A stretch of DNA of 64,000 nt from Akkermansia muciniphila (GTDB lineage: Bacteria > Verrucomicrobiota > Verrucomicrobiia > Verrucomicrobiales > Akkermansiaceae), in assembly GCA_004557455.1 (NCBI GenBank), contig SFDX01000006.1, positions 14,254 to 78,253 of the forward strand, written 5' to 3'. The notes below the pieces were generated by a model. It saw only the letters and a list, made by a program, of their open reading frames with translations. It made no database searches and was not told where the DNA came from. Below are positions 1-7,440 of the stretch, piece by piece; position 1 is the stretch's first letter, and each line of letters starts with the position of its first letter. A program made the translations under genes and the position numbers.

Positions 1-291
1 CGGGCGCTGGCTTACCTGAACCTCGGGGACATCGCCCGGGAGCTCGGGGACACCGAGGCGGCGCGCCGCGCCTACACCAAGGCACAGGCGGAATGCGAGA
101 CGAGCACGCTGGTGCGCAACAAGGTGATCGAGGAGCGCTTGCTGATGCTGGGGGTGGATGCTCCCAAGCACGTCAAGCCGCAGCCGACAGAGGCCCCGAC
201 CGACACCCCGGCGCCCGCAGCCAATCCGTTCGCGCAGCCTGCGTCATCCTCGCCTTTCGGTGATCTCACCACTCCTTTCGGCAATAAATAA
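1..291 (+). CDS. TPR-type protein, C-terminal fragment
   Basis: The reading frame is open from the window edge and ends at TAA 289-291, so only the last 96 residues are visible. The first 40 or so residues (LNLGDIARELGDTEAARRAY) have the alternating small/large helical pattern of a tetratricopeptide repeat. The tail is rich in Pro, Thr and Ala and ends in Phe-Gly-Asn-Lys. It precedes the next gene by 12 bases in the same direction, so the two may be co-transcribed. A function beyond a protein-interaction scaffold cannot be given from this fragment. Confidence 0.7.
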   Translation, partial: RALAYLNLGDIARELGDTEAARRAYTKAQAECETSTLVRNKVIEERLLMLGVDAPKHVKPQPTEAPTDTPAPAANPFAQPASSSPFGDLTTPFGNK

Positions 292-303
292 CCGAACAAA
301 CTC

Positions 304-1131
304 ATGAGCATCTATCAGGACCACTTTGCGGGGCTCTCGGAGCTGGAGCGTCTGGCGGCCATGGCAGCAGACCCCGAGCGTGTGCACGAGCTGGGGGCGG
401 ATCAATGGCCCCTTGCGATGATGGCCTGCGGCCTGATGACTTGCAACGATGAGACAAAGCGAGCAGAAAATAACCGCATCTACGGTATTTTCATAGAGAA
501 ATGCCCCGTAGCAGCTCGTCGGGGCAGCCTGCCCAACCTGGCGCGCTTCATTACGGGGCGCAAGGGCGAGGGCTGGCAGGCCTTGCTGCCCTACGCGGGG
601 GTGGAGCAGGATGCGGCCACGGCGGCCAAGGCGGCCTTGCTCATTGCTACCTTGGCAAAGCCGGATAAGGATACACCCCTGGCCGGTGTCCGTGCAGTTG
701 TGGATCTGTTATGCCATGCAGAGTCCTGCACGGTCGGCCCGCTGATTGCGGTCCTCAGTTTAGCGGATATGCGGGTACTCCCCCTGTTGCGTCCCCTGCT
801 TGCCCTGCCGCAGGAGCGTCTGGCCGAGCTCATCTCCCCCCTCTCCGGCGCGGCAAACCGACTCTCCTGCACTTGGCTGGCGGAAGTCGTAACGACCTAC
901 CCGGCACTGGCCCCCACCGTGGCGGCGGCACTGGCCCGCCTGCTTGCCAAGGCCCCCACGGTGCTGGATGTCGCCATGCCCATCCCCACCTGGGCCTACA
1001 CCACCCCCGCTCCCCAGCCCCTCCACGGCTGGACCCCGGCGGAATACTACGCCCGCCTTCTCCCCACCCTCTCTCCCCTTCTCTCCCCGGAGCAACTCTC
1101 CCTCCTCCGCACAGCCTGCCGAGTCTCCTGA
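304..1131 (+). CDS. hypothetical protein, 275 aa
   Basis: I do not recognise this protein. It is 275 residues, predicted mostly helical, with no signal peptide or clear membrane segment. The middle (about residues 100-220) is rich in Ala and Leu and looks like packed helical repeats. The C-terminal part carries Pro/Trp-rich stretches (PIPTWAYTTPAPQPLHGW). The ATG at 304 lies 12 bases after the stop of the upstream TPR gene, suggesting an operon. Codon use and GC-rich composition match its neighbours, and the frame stays open across the whole length while the antisense frames are shorter. It ends 15 bases before a tRNA-Arg gene. Confidence 0.7.
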   Translation: MSIYQDHFAGLSELERLAAMAADPERVHELGADQWPLAMMACGLMTCNDETKRAENNRIYGIFIEKCPVAARRGSLPNLARFITGRKGEGWQALLPYAGVEQDAATAAKAALLIATLAKPDKDTPLAGVRAVVDLLCHAESCTVGPLIAVLSLADMRVLPLLRPLLALPQERLAELISPLSGAANRLSCTWLAEVVTTYPALAPTVAAALARLLAKAPTVLDVAMPIPTWAYTTPAPQPLHGWTPAEYYARLLPTLSPLLSPEQLSLLRTACRVS

Positions 1132-1146
1132 TCCCCTTCCCCACAC

Positions 1147-1218
1147 GTCTTCGTAGTTCAATGGATAGAACGGCCCTCTCCTAAAGGGCAGATGCGGGTT
1201 CGATTCCCGCCGAGGATA
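1147..1218 (+). tRNA. tRNA-Arg (anticodon CCU)
   Basis: A complete cloverleaf can be folded by eye. The acceptor arms are gtcttcg/cgaggat with G-U wobbles, and the D stem is gttc/gaac. The anticodon stem gccct/agggc encloses loop ctCCTaa, and the T arm is gcggg-ttcgatt-cccgc. The anticodon CCT reads AGG (Arg). The discriminator base is A and no CCA is encoded. A hairpin terminator follows directly. Confidence 0.95.
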
Positions 1219-1225
1219 GCCTTTT

Positions 1226-1256
1226 CCCCGTGGCAAAAACCACGGGGATTCTGTTT
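1226..1256 (+). terminator. terminator after tRNA-Arg
   Basis: An 8-bp perfect stem ccccgtgg/ccacgggg with loop caaaaa lies 7 bases after the tRNA and is followed by a T-rich tail (attctgttt). It lies between the tRNA and the end of the convergent feoB gene, so it may serve both directions. Confidence 0.75.
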
Positions 1257-1271
1257 AGGGCCCGGCCCCTC

Positions 1272-3356
1272 CTACGAGAACAGGGAGGCGAGTTGGTAGA
1301 CGAGGACGGCGGCGAGGAAGCCGATGAGGTTGAGGGAGAGGAATTGGAGGATGGTGAAGAGGCGGCTACCGGTTTCTTTGAGCACGACGGCGACGGTGCC
1401 GAGGCACGGAAGAGCGAGGAGGGCGAAGGTCATGATGCCGAGGGCGCGGGGGATGTTGTAGTGGGAACGGATGGCTTGTTTTTTGAGGGCTTCCTCATAG
1501 GCCTGCTTTTGCTCGGGAGACATCCCCTGCGCGGCGGCGGGAGAGGGTTCGGCCTTGAAGAGGATGCAGAGTTGGGTCACCAGCAGCTCCTTGGCGGAGA
1601 AAGCGCCGATCATGGCCGAATTGGCCTGCCAGTCCATGCCGGCAAACTGCGAGATCGGCTCGAAAATGCGCCCGACGCGGGCCGAGTAGCAGGACGGATG
1701 CGCGACCTCGGTTTCCCCCTGCTCATTATATTGCAGAGGGAAGGTGTTGAACACCCAGAGAAGGATACTGCCGAAGAGGATGAACGTGGCCGCTTTCTTA
1801 AGATAACCGCTCGCCTTCTCCCACACGCTGAGCAGATAACTGCGCCAGCGCGGAAGGCGGTAAGACGGAAGCTCCATGATGAATAACTCATCATCGCCGC
1901 GGAAAATGGTACTCTTGAGCAAGCGAGCGATGAGCACCGCCATCGCCACGCCCAGAATATACAGCCCCCACAGTGTGAGGGTGCGCCAAGCCGGCGGAAC
2001 AAGCGCCTGAATGATAAGCGTAAAGACCACCAGACGCGCCGAGCAATTCATGAGCGGCAGCACAAAGATGGTCGCCAAGCGATCCGTTCTGCTCTCGATA
2101 CTCCGCGTCGAAAGCACAGCCGGCACATTGCAACTGAAGCCCAACAGCATGGGAATGAAGCTCTTGCCGTGCAAGCCCATCTTGTGCATGAAACGATCCA
2201 TGAGGAAAGCCGCCCGCGCCATGTAACCCGTAGACTCCAACAGGGACAAACAAGCGAACAGAATCACAATGGTCGGCACAAAACTGACCACGCCCCCCGC
2301 GCCGCCGATGATGCCCCGCGTAACAAGTGACTGCAGGAGCGGGTGGCCCGAGAGCAAAGGCCCGACCTGCCCGGAAAGCCAGTCAAACCCCGCCTGCACC
2401 GCCTCCACCATGGGATTACCCAGGGTAAACGAGATGTAGAATATCAGGAACATGATACCCACAAAAAACAACATACCGAAATAGCGATGCGTCAACAGAC
2501 GGTCCAGCGCCAGCGTCATCATCCGCGCATCCTGAACGGAAGCACGGCCGCTGAGCACCTCGCCCACCAAACCGTGGATCACACCGTATCGCTTATCCGT
2601 CAGCAGCTCCGCAGGCGTGGTACCGAACTCCCGCTCCAGGGTATCACGGCAATCGTTCACAATCCGGAGGAAACGCTGCCCCTTCTCGCCGTGGTGGGTA
2701 AAATGCGCGATCATCTTACTGTTTCCCTCCAACAAACGGGACGCAATGTAAGAGGTAGGCTCATCGTGAGGGGGGAATTCCCCCGACTCATAGGCATGCG
2801 TCAACAAATGGAAGATGCGATCCACCGCCTCGCCGTACTCCGGGCGGCGAATCGTACCCGTCTGCATCTTGTCATAGCAGGTTGCCCCGATAATCGAACG
2901 CAGCTTACGGATGCCCTGACCGTGGAAAGCATCCGTTCTCACCACCATCACACCTATCAGTTCCTCCAGACGTCGGGTATTGAAAGACAGCCCCGCGTGC
3001 ATGGCCACATCTGCCATATTCAGCACCAACAGCACCTGCCAACCGAAATGCCAGAGTTGCAGGGTGAGGTAGAGCTGGACATCGAGATTCGTGCTGTCAA
3101 CCACGCTGATAACCAGCTTGGGGCTATGGCGAGTGAGGCAGTGCATGGTGAGCGCCTCCTCCGGCGAATTCTCCCCGAGGCGATACACCCCCGGCAGGTC
3201 AATGAGATCCACATCCCCCTGCTCGGTATGCAATACCTCATGCACCTCCTCCACCGTCATACCGACGGGACGATTTGTACCCGTGAGGCAGTTAAAAAGC
3301 GACGTCTTACCGCTGTGCGGCGTCCCCAACAAAATAGCTTGCGGAAGTTCACTCAT
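1272..3356 (-). CDS. feoB: ferrous iron transporter FeoB
   Basis: FeoB imports Fe2+ across the inner membrane. The protein is 694 aa with an N-terminal G domain: P-loop GTPHSGKTS near residue 10, DLPG (G3) and NMAD (G4). The membrane part contains the Gate motifs GFSCNVPAVLSTR and NCSARLVVF typical of the family. The frame is open upstream, but the ATG at 3356 is preferred because it gives the family N-terminus a few residues before the P-loop and overlaps the feoA stop by 8 bases (ATGAGTGA), typical of translational coupling. Length is at the short end for FeoB (about 700-770). The feoA-feoB order is standard and transcription probably starts at the feoA promoter. Confidence 0.95.
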   Translation of the reverse strand: MSELPQAILLGTPHSGKTSLFNCLTGTNRPVGMTVEEVHEVLHTEQGDVDLIDLPGVYRLGENSPEEALTMHCLTRHSPKLVISVVDSTNLDVQLYLTLQLWHFGWQVLLVLNMADVAMHAGLSFNTRRLEELIGVMVVRTDAFHGQGIRKLRSIIGATCYDKMQTGTIRRPEYGEAVDRIFHLLTHAYESGEFPPHDEPTSYIASRLLEGNSKMIAHFTHHGEKGQRFLRIVNDCRDTLEREFGTTPAELLTDKRYGVIHGLVGEVLSGRASVQDARMMTLALDRLLTHRYFGMLFFVGIMFLIFYISFTLGNPMVEAVQAGFDWLSGQVGPLLSGHPLLQSLVTRGIIGGAGGVVSFVPTIVILFACLSLLESTGYMARAAFLMDRFMHKMGLHGKSFIPMLLGFSCNVPAVLSTRSIESRTDRLATIFVLPLMNCSARLVVFTLIIQALVPPAWRTLTLWGLYILGVAMAVLIARLLKSTIFRGDDELFIMELPSYRLPRWRSYLLSVWEKASGYLKKAATFILFGSILLWVFNTFPLQYNEQGETEVAHPSCYSARVGRIFEPISQFAGMDWQANSAMIGAFSAKELLVTQLCILFKAEPSPAAAQGMSPEQKQAYEEALKKQAIRSHYNIPRALGIMTFALLALPCLGTVAVVLKETGSRLFTILQFLSLNLIGFLAAVLVYQLASLFS

Positions 3357-3729
3357 GGCAGGTTGAAGAAACGGAGCAAACACGAATGAGGGCGGCCTCG
3401 CTGCGGCGGAGAACCACCATGGAACCCTGCACGGAAAGCAGCATGGGACCACCGAAAAGAGCCTGCTCATGCACGGTAACAACAATACCGCGCACAAGGC
3501 CGTAGTCCGCGAAGCGATTGATGAGATCCTGATCCCCCGAAGCGACGGAAACGACACGCCCGCTCTGCCCCACGGCGAGCTCCGCGAGCGACACCTCCCG
3601 CCCCGGAGGCAGGGAACCGGAGCAGCCACGGCACCCCGGCGAACAGCAAGCACCGCATCCCCGCGAGAACCGCCGCACCAAGGAATCCAACCAACGCAAC
3701 CACCGACCGCGCCTGCACCTGCACTTCAT
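3349..3729 (-). CDS. feoA: FeoA-domain protein with Cys-rich N-terminus
   Basis: The last ~80 residues form a FeoA/SH3-like domain (SLAELAVGQSGRVVSV, then DYGLVRGIVVTV), the small cytoplasmic partner of FeoB. The protein is 126 aa, longer than the usual ~75-85, because of a basic and Cys-rich N-terminus that includes CGACCSPGCRGC at residues 25-36. An upstream in-frame Met exists 6 codons earlier, but the ATG at 3729 sits 6 bases after a strong -10 (TATACT), so the mRNA is probably leaderless and starts here. The 3' end overlaps feoB by 8 bases. The Cys cluster could bind a metal or sense redox; that is inference from the sequence only. Confidence 0.85.
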   Translation of the reverse strand: MKCRCRRGRWLRWLDSLVRRFSRGCGACCSPGCRGCSGSLPPGREVSLAELAVGQSGRVVSVASGDQDLINRFADYGLVRGIVVTVHEQALFGGPMLLSVQGSMVVLRRSEAALIRVCSVSSTCHE

Positions 3730-3735
3730 GCGCCC

Positions 3736-3763
3736 AGTATAGCACAAAACACCCCACCCGCAA
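3736..3763 (-). promoter_or_regulatory. feoAB promoter
   Basis: On the minus strand, -35 TTGCGG (3758-3763), a 16-bp spacer and -10 TATACT (3736-3741). Only 6 bases separate the -10 from the feoA ATG, so transcription should begin at or next to the start codon. Confidence 0.6.
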
Positions 3764-3827
3764 GCTCAAAACGCGCCGAAAAGCGACAAAAGTACGCCCA
3801 TACTGACACATATGCAACGGAAAAGGC

Positions 3828-3857
3828 TTGCACGCTCCCGCCCCGGCGTGTTACCAT
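3828..3857 (+). promoter_or_regulatory. promoter of the alpha/beta hydrolase gene
   Basis: -35 TTGCAC (3828-3833), 18-bp spacer, -10 TACCAT (3852-3857), 9 bases before the ATG at 3867. It is divergent from the feoAB promoter about 65 bp away. Confidence 0.5.
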
Positions 3858-3866
3858 GCCGCCGTG

Positions 3867-4793
3867 ATGAAACCACGCAATCTGCTGCGCCGGTTGGGTC
3901 GCATCCTGCCGAGAGCCCTGAGGCTCCTGCTCCTGCGGCGCTACATGGCCCGACACCACTACCCCTGCGCCGATACCTGGGCCCCGGGGGAATCCGGGGA
4001 ATTCTCCTTCACCAACGCGAGCGAGCGGACACCCCTGCGCCTGCGCGGTTGGGTACACCGCCCCGACGGACAACCCAAGGGCACCGTATTTCTGCTGCAC
4101 GGCTTCCTGAGCTGCGCCGCCGCGAAAATCAAGGAAGCCCGCTTGTTTTCCCGCGAATGCGGCCTGGTCTGCGTGGCCTGGGATGCACGCGCCCACGGGA
4201 GCAGCGATGCAGCCGTGCCTACCTTCGGCCCGCAGGAGGTGGGCGATGTGAGCGCGGCCCTGGAGAAAGCATCGGCCATGGGGCTGCCGCGCCCCTTCAT
4301 CCTCTACGGCACCTCCATGGGCGGCATGGTAGCGCGCTGCGCGGCGCGGTGTCTGCCGCAGATAGACGGCGTTATCAGCTCCCACGCCCCCGGCAGTCTG
4401 CGCGATCTTCTGGAACTGACCCCCATGACCCCGACGGAGCGCATACTGCTGCGAGATGTGCTTCTGTGCGGCGAATACGGCTGCGAAATCGAGGACTGCG
4501 GCGACCCCGCCAACATGCCCGTACAGCGCGGTTGCAATCCTTTTGTCCTGGCTGTTTCCGGGGAAAAAGATTGCTATTGCGAGGAGCGCATGCGCGCCGC
4601 GTTTATGACCTGGCCGGGAGAAAAGGCCTATAACGTCTTTCCCGGAGCAACAAAGTCCCGCTGCATCCGTTATGTGTTTCCCCATACGGGGCATCCCGGT
4701 GGTCCGGACCCCATCAGCTACGAGCAGCCGGAGTACCCGCGCCTGCTGAAGGAAGCCGTTGAGCGCATTCTGGCCGAGCACAAAGGCCGCTAA
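3867..4793 (+). CDS. alpha/beta hydrolase, membrane-proximal
   Basis: A serine hydrolase fold is visible: oxyanion-region motif LLHGFLSC, nucleophile elbow GTSMGG, candidate acid in SGEKDCYC and a His in FPHTGHPGG near the C-terminus. The N-terminus (KPRNLLRRLGRILPRALRLLLLRRY) is very basic and amphipathic and may associate with the membrane. A frame extends 13 codons upstream, but the promoter -10 lies inside that stretch, so the ATG at 3867 (308 aa) is chosen. The stop overlaps the stop of the convergent inositol phosphatase gene by 3-4 bases. The substrate is unknown; lysophospholipase-like or acyl-ester hydrolase activity is possible. Confidence 0.8.
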   Translation: MKPRNLLRRLGRILPRALRLLLLRRYMARHHYPCADTWAPGESGEFSFTNASERTPLRLRGWVHRPDGQPKGTVFLLHGFLSCAAAKIKEARLFSRECGLVCVAWDARAHGSSDAAVPTFGPQEVGDVSAALEKASAMGLPRPFILYGTSMGGMVARCAARCLPQIDGVISSHAPGSLRDLLELTPMTPTERILLRDVLLCGEYGCEIEDCGDPANMPVQRGCNPFVLAVSGEKDCYCEERMRAAFMTWPGEKAYNVFPGATKSRCIRYVFPHTGHPGGPDPISYEQPEYPRLLKEAVERILAEHKGR

Positions 4794-5566
4794 TCCGTTG
4801 CCTCCAGAGCCTCGACAATGGGGATGCGGCCGTTCCACGCCGTCACGGAGCCACTGATACCGTCCGGCGAATGCGGTGTGTAGATCAAGCTCCCTCCCGC
4901 GGCCTCCAGGATAATACGCGCCGCCGCGAAATCCCACAGATTGATACGGTTCTCAACGTAGGCATCCATGCGACCCGCGGCAATATAACAAAGAGACAGA
5001 GCCGCAGAACCCAGAATGCGGATCTTGCGAACCCGCCGGGAAATACAGGCAAAACGGCGTATCCCCTCCTCCCCGGAGCCGTCATGTGTACCATGGCCGA
5101 TAAATACGACGGCCTCGGACAAGGCAGCGCGGCCAGAGACGTGGATAACCGATCCGTTCAAGCGGGCCTCCTGCCCCGCCACGGCACAGAAGCACTCGCG
5201 CTGCATGGGGTCGTACACACAACCCAGCAACGGTTTACCGTACTCGTACAATGCCACGCTGACGCAAAAGAGCGGGAGGCCGTAGAAATAGTTTACCGTG
5301 CCATCGAGAGGGTCAATGATCCAAACACGCTCGGCGGATTCAACATCTCCCTGCGTCCCCTCCTCTCCCAAAACGGCATCCTGCGGAAAACGACGCTTCA
5401 ACATATCCGTGATGATGTCCTGCGTCTCGCGGTCCAGTCGAAGTTTAACATCGTGCAGATACTCGGCATCCACCTGCTTGGCGGAAGAGAAATGCGCTGC
5501 CAGGAATTCACCCGCCGTACGGGCAGCCTGCTGCGCTACCTGCAACTGTTCATATACATCCGTCAT
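4790..5566 (-). CDS. inositol monophosphatase family phosphatase
   Basis: A 258-aa Mg-dependent phosphatase of the IMPase family. Metal-binding motifs are in place: GEEG at about residues 67-70, IDPLDGT at 84-90 and LWDFAAA near residue 215. Family members hydrolyse inositol-1-phosphate, histidinol phosphate, PAP or related sugar phosphates, and the sequence alone does not say which. The start overlaps the stop of the upstream GT51 gene in an ATGA (4 bases), so it is the last gene of the minus-strand envelope operon that begins with exbB. Confidence 0.9.
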   Translation of the reverse strand: MTDVYEQLQVAQQAARTAGEFLAAHFSSAKQVDAEYLHDVKLRLDRETQDIITDMLKRRFPQDAVLGEEGTQGDVESAERVWIIDPLDGTVNYFYGLPLFCVSVALYEYGKPLLGCVYDPMQRECFCAVAGQEARLNGSVIHVSGRAALSEAVVFIGHGTHDGSGEEGIRRFACISRRVRKIRILGSAALSLCYIAAGRMDAYVENRINLWDFAAARIILEAAGGSLIYTPHSPDGISGSVTAWNGRIPIVEALEATD

Positions 5567-7431
5567 TTCTTCTTCAATATTTCGCGTGTGCGGGCCAGAA
5601 CATCCTGCGCCAGGAACTCCGAGGCTCGAACGGCCAAGTTACGCAGGATGGGGTCGGACATCATCGGATTGTTATCATCGAAGCCCATCCAGACAAAAAC
5701 CGCGGCTGCCTTGTCCCGGAAAAGCATGGTCCACACCCCGCCGTTTTCGCGGAGGGTAACACACATTTTCACAGGCTTTCCCTCCTCTGCCACAAAGGGA
5801 GCCATGAGAGCTACGGAGGAAGCGCTCTCTCGGCGGATATACTCAGGGGCCTTCTCCTGCGGGCAGGCATAGACCATGCCGCCCCGGCGATTCCAAATCG
5901 TGCGCAGCAGGGAGATTCTGTAACCGCGCCCGCGGTTCTGAATATCAAAAAGCAAACGCGCCAGATCAAGAGCACGAACGGAAAACACGCCATTATACAA
6001 ATCGTTCTCCTTATCCGGTGGGGGCAGCTCGGCATCCAAGCCCAGGGACTCATAGAATGCCTTCACCACGCTGTAGCCCACATGAGAACCTGTCTGAACA
6101 GGGTCATCCGAGACGATATAGTTAGAAGATCCCGGCTGACTGGCAGCACAGAAAAGCAGCGGCGACGCAGCGCGCCCCGGGACGATACGACGCTGCCAGC
6201 GGTCAATGCCGTCCAACGCACTGCGGCCACCCACTACCGCCAGAACGTTACCGCGGGAACCGTTACGTGCATCCACCACCAGGACGCTGCATTGCAACAG
6301 ACCCTTCATGTCGTTATCCTCATTGCGTGCCCGGAGCGCGGCGGGGCGTCGGGCTGTCAGAAAGTACTTGCGCTGAATATCTGCTACCGCTTTATCTCGG
6401 CTCAGATAGGGCTCCCACGCTTTCGGGAGCGGGCTCTTCATTTCCACGGCGGCGGCGGCTGTCTCCACGGCAGACTCCACGTATTGCTGCAGAGGTAACA
6501 ATAAATTCGACACAACGGAAACACCGGCGCTGCCGTCCTCCAACACTCCCTGCAAGGCTTCAAGCTCACGATGAGCCCACATCGTTGCGTAGGAATACTC
6601 CACGGCCGAACTCCCGCCCTTCCCCTCCGCACACAGGGAGATGGGGGTCTTCCGCGCCGCATCTGCCTCCTCCTCTCCCAGAGAACCGACCTCCACCATG
6701 CGCGTCAGCACCTCGTTCTTCACTGCCTCGGCCCGCTGCATATCGACCACGGGGTTATAAATGGACGGGCCGCGCACAAGCCCCGCCAGGACGGCGGACT
6801 CGACCAAGGTGAGCTTCTGAACCGGCTTACCGAAGTAACAGCGCGCAGCGGATGCTATACCGTAACAGTTACAACCGAAATAGATACGGTTGAGATACTC
6901 CGTAAAAATGGTACGCTTGTCAAAATTGCGCTCGATGCGTTGGGCAAGCATGGCCTCGACCAGCTTACGGTCCATGTTCTTACCCTGCAGATTGAACACG
7001 TTACGCGTGAGCTGCATCGTGATGGTGGATGCCCCCTGCTCATACTTAAGGGCAGTAGCATTGCGCCACAACGAGCGCAGGACGGAGCTCCACACGATGC
7101 CGCTGTGGCTGAAAAACGACTCGTCCTCCCGAGCCACAAAGGCATCTACCAGATGCTGCGGCAGCTGCTCCCAGGTAACGGGGAGCGCCGCGCCGTCGTG
7201 CAAAGGCCCGACAGGCGTATTATCCGCATCGTATAACAAACTCTCCGAACGATACACACGGAGCTCGTTCAAATCGAACTCCGAGGCACGGTAAGAGTAG
7301 ATTCCCAGCACGGCCAACACCACCACCCCCAGACCGCCGGCCAGCACAGCCAACAGAGCCAGCCTGTTCCTGCCGAGAGTCAGCAGGCTGTACCAGTGCT
7401 TACGCCGGTTTCCGGGGGAGATGTTAAACAT
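5563..7431 (-). CDS. GT51 peptidoglycan glycosyltransferase with degenerate transpeptidase domain
   Basis: A class A penicillin-binding-protein-like enzyme (622 aa) that should polymerise lipid II into glycan strands. An N-terminal membrane anchor (about residues 24-46) precedes a complete GT51 domain: EDESFFSHSG (102-111, catalytic Glu102), GASTITMQ (133-140), RKLVEAMLA (155-163) and KRTIFTEYLNRIYFG (172-186). The second half still resembles a transpeptidase domain, but the SxxK box is replaced by VPGRAASPLLF (Ser and Lys lost), and the expected KTG position reads TLREN before FVWMGFDDNN. It therefore probably acts as a monofunctional glycosyltransferase. It lies 9 bp after the TPR gene in the ExbB/ExbD operon. 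Confidence 0.85.
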   Translation of the reverse strand: MFNISPGNRRKHWYSLLTLGRNRLALLAVLAGGLGVVVLAVLGIYSYRASEFDLNELRVYRSESLLYDADNTPVGPLHDGAALPVTWEQLPQHLVDAFVAREDESFFSHSGIVWSSVLRSLWRNATALKYEQGASTITMQLTRNVFNLQGKNMDRKLVEAMLAQRIERNFDKRTIFTEYLNRIYFGCNCYGIASAARCYFGKPVQKLTLVESAVLAGLVRGPSIYNPVVDMQRAEAVKNEVLTRMVEVGSLGEEEADAARKTPISLCAEGKGGSSAVEYSYATMWAHRELEALQGVLEDGSAGVSVVSNLLLPLQQYVESAVETAAAAVEMKSPLPKAWEPYLSRDKAVADIQRKYFLTARRPAALRARNEDNDMKGLLQCSVLVVDARNGSRGNVLAVVGGRSALDGIDRWQRRIVPGRAASPLLFCAASQPGSSNYIVSDDPVQTGSHVGYSVVKAFYESLGLDAELPPPDKENDLYNGVFSVRALDLARLLFDIQNRGRGYRISLLRTIWNRRGGMVYACPQEKAPEYIRRESASSVALMAPFVAEEGKPVKMCVTLRENGGVWTMLFRDKAAAVFVWMGFDDNNPMMSDPILRNLAVRASEFLAQDVLARTREILKKK

Positions 7432-7440
7432 AGCGGCAGA

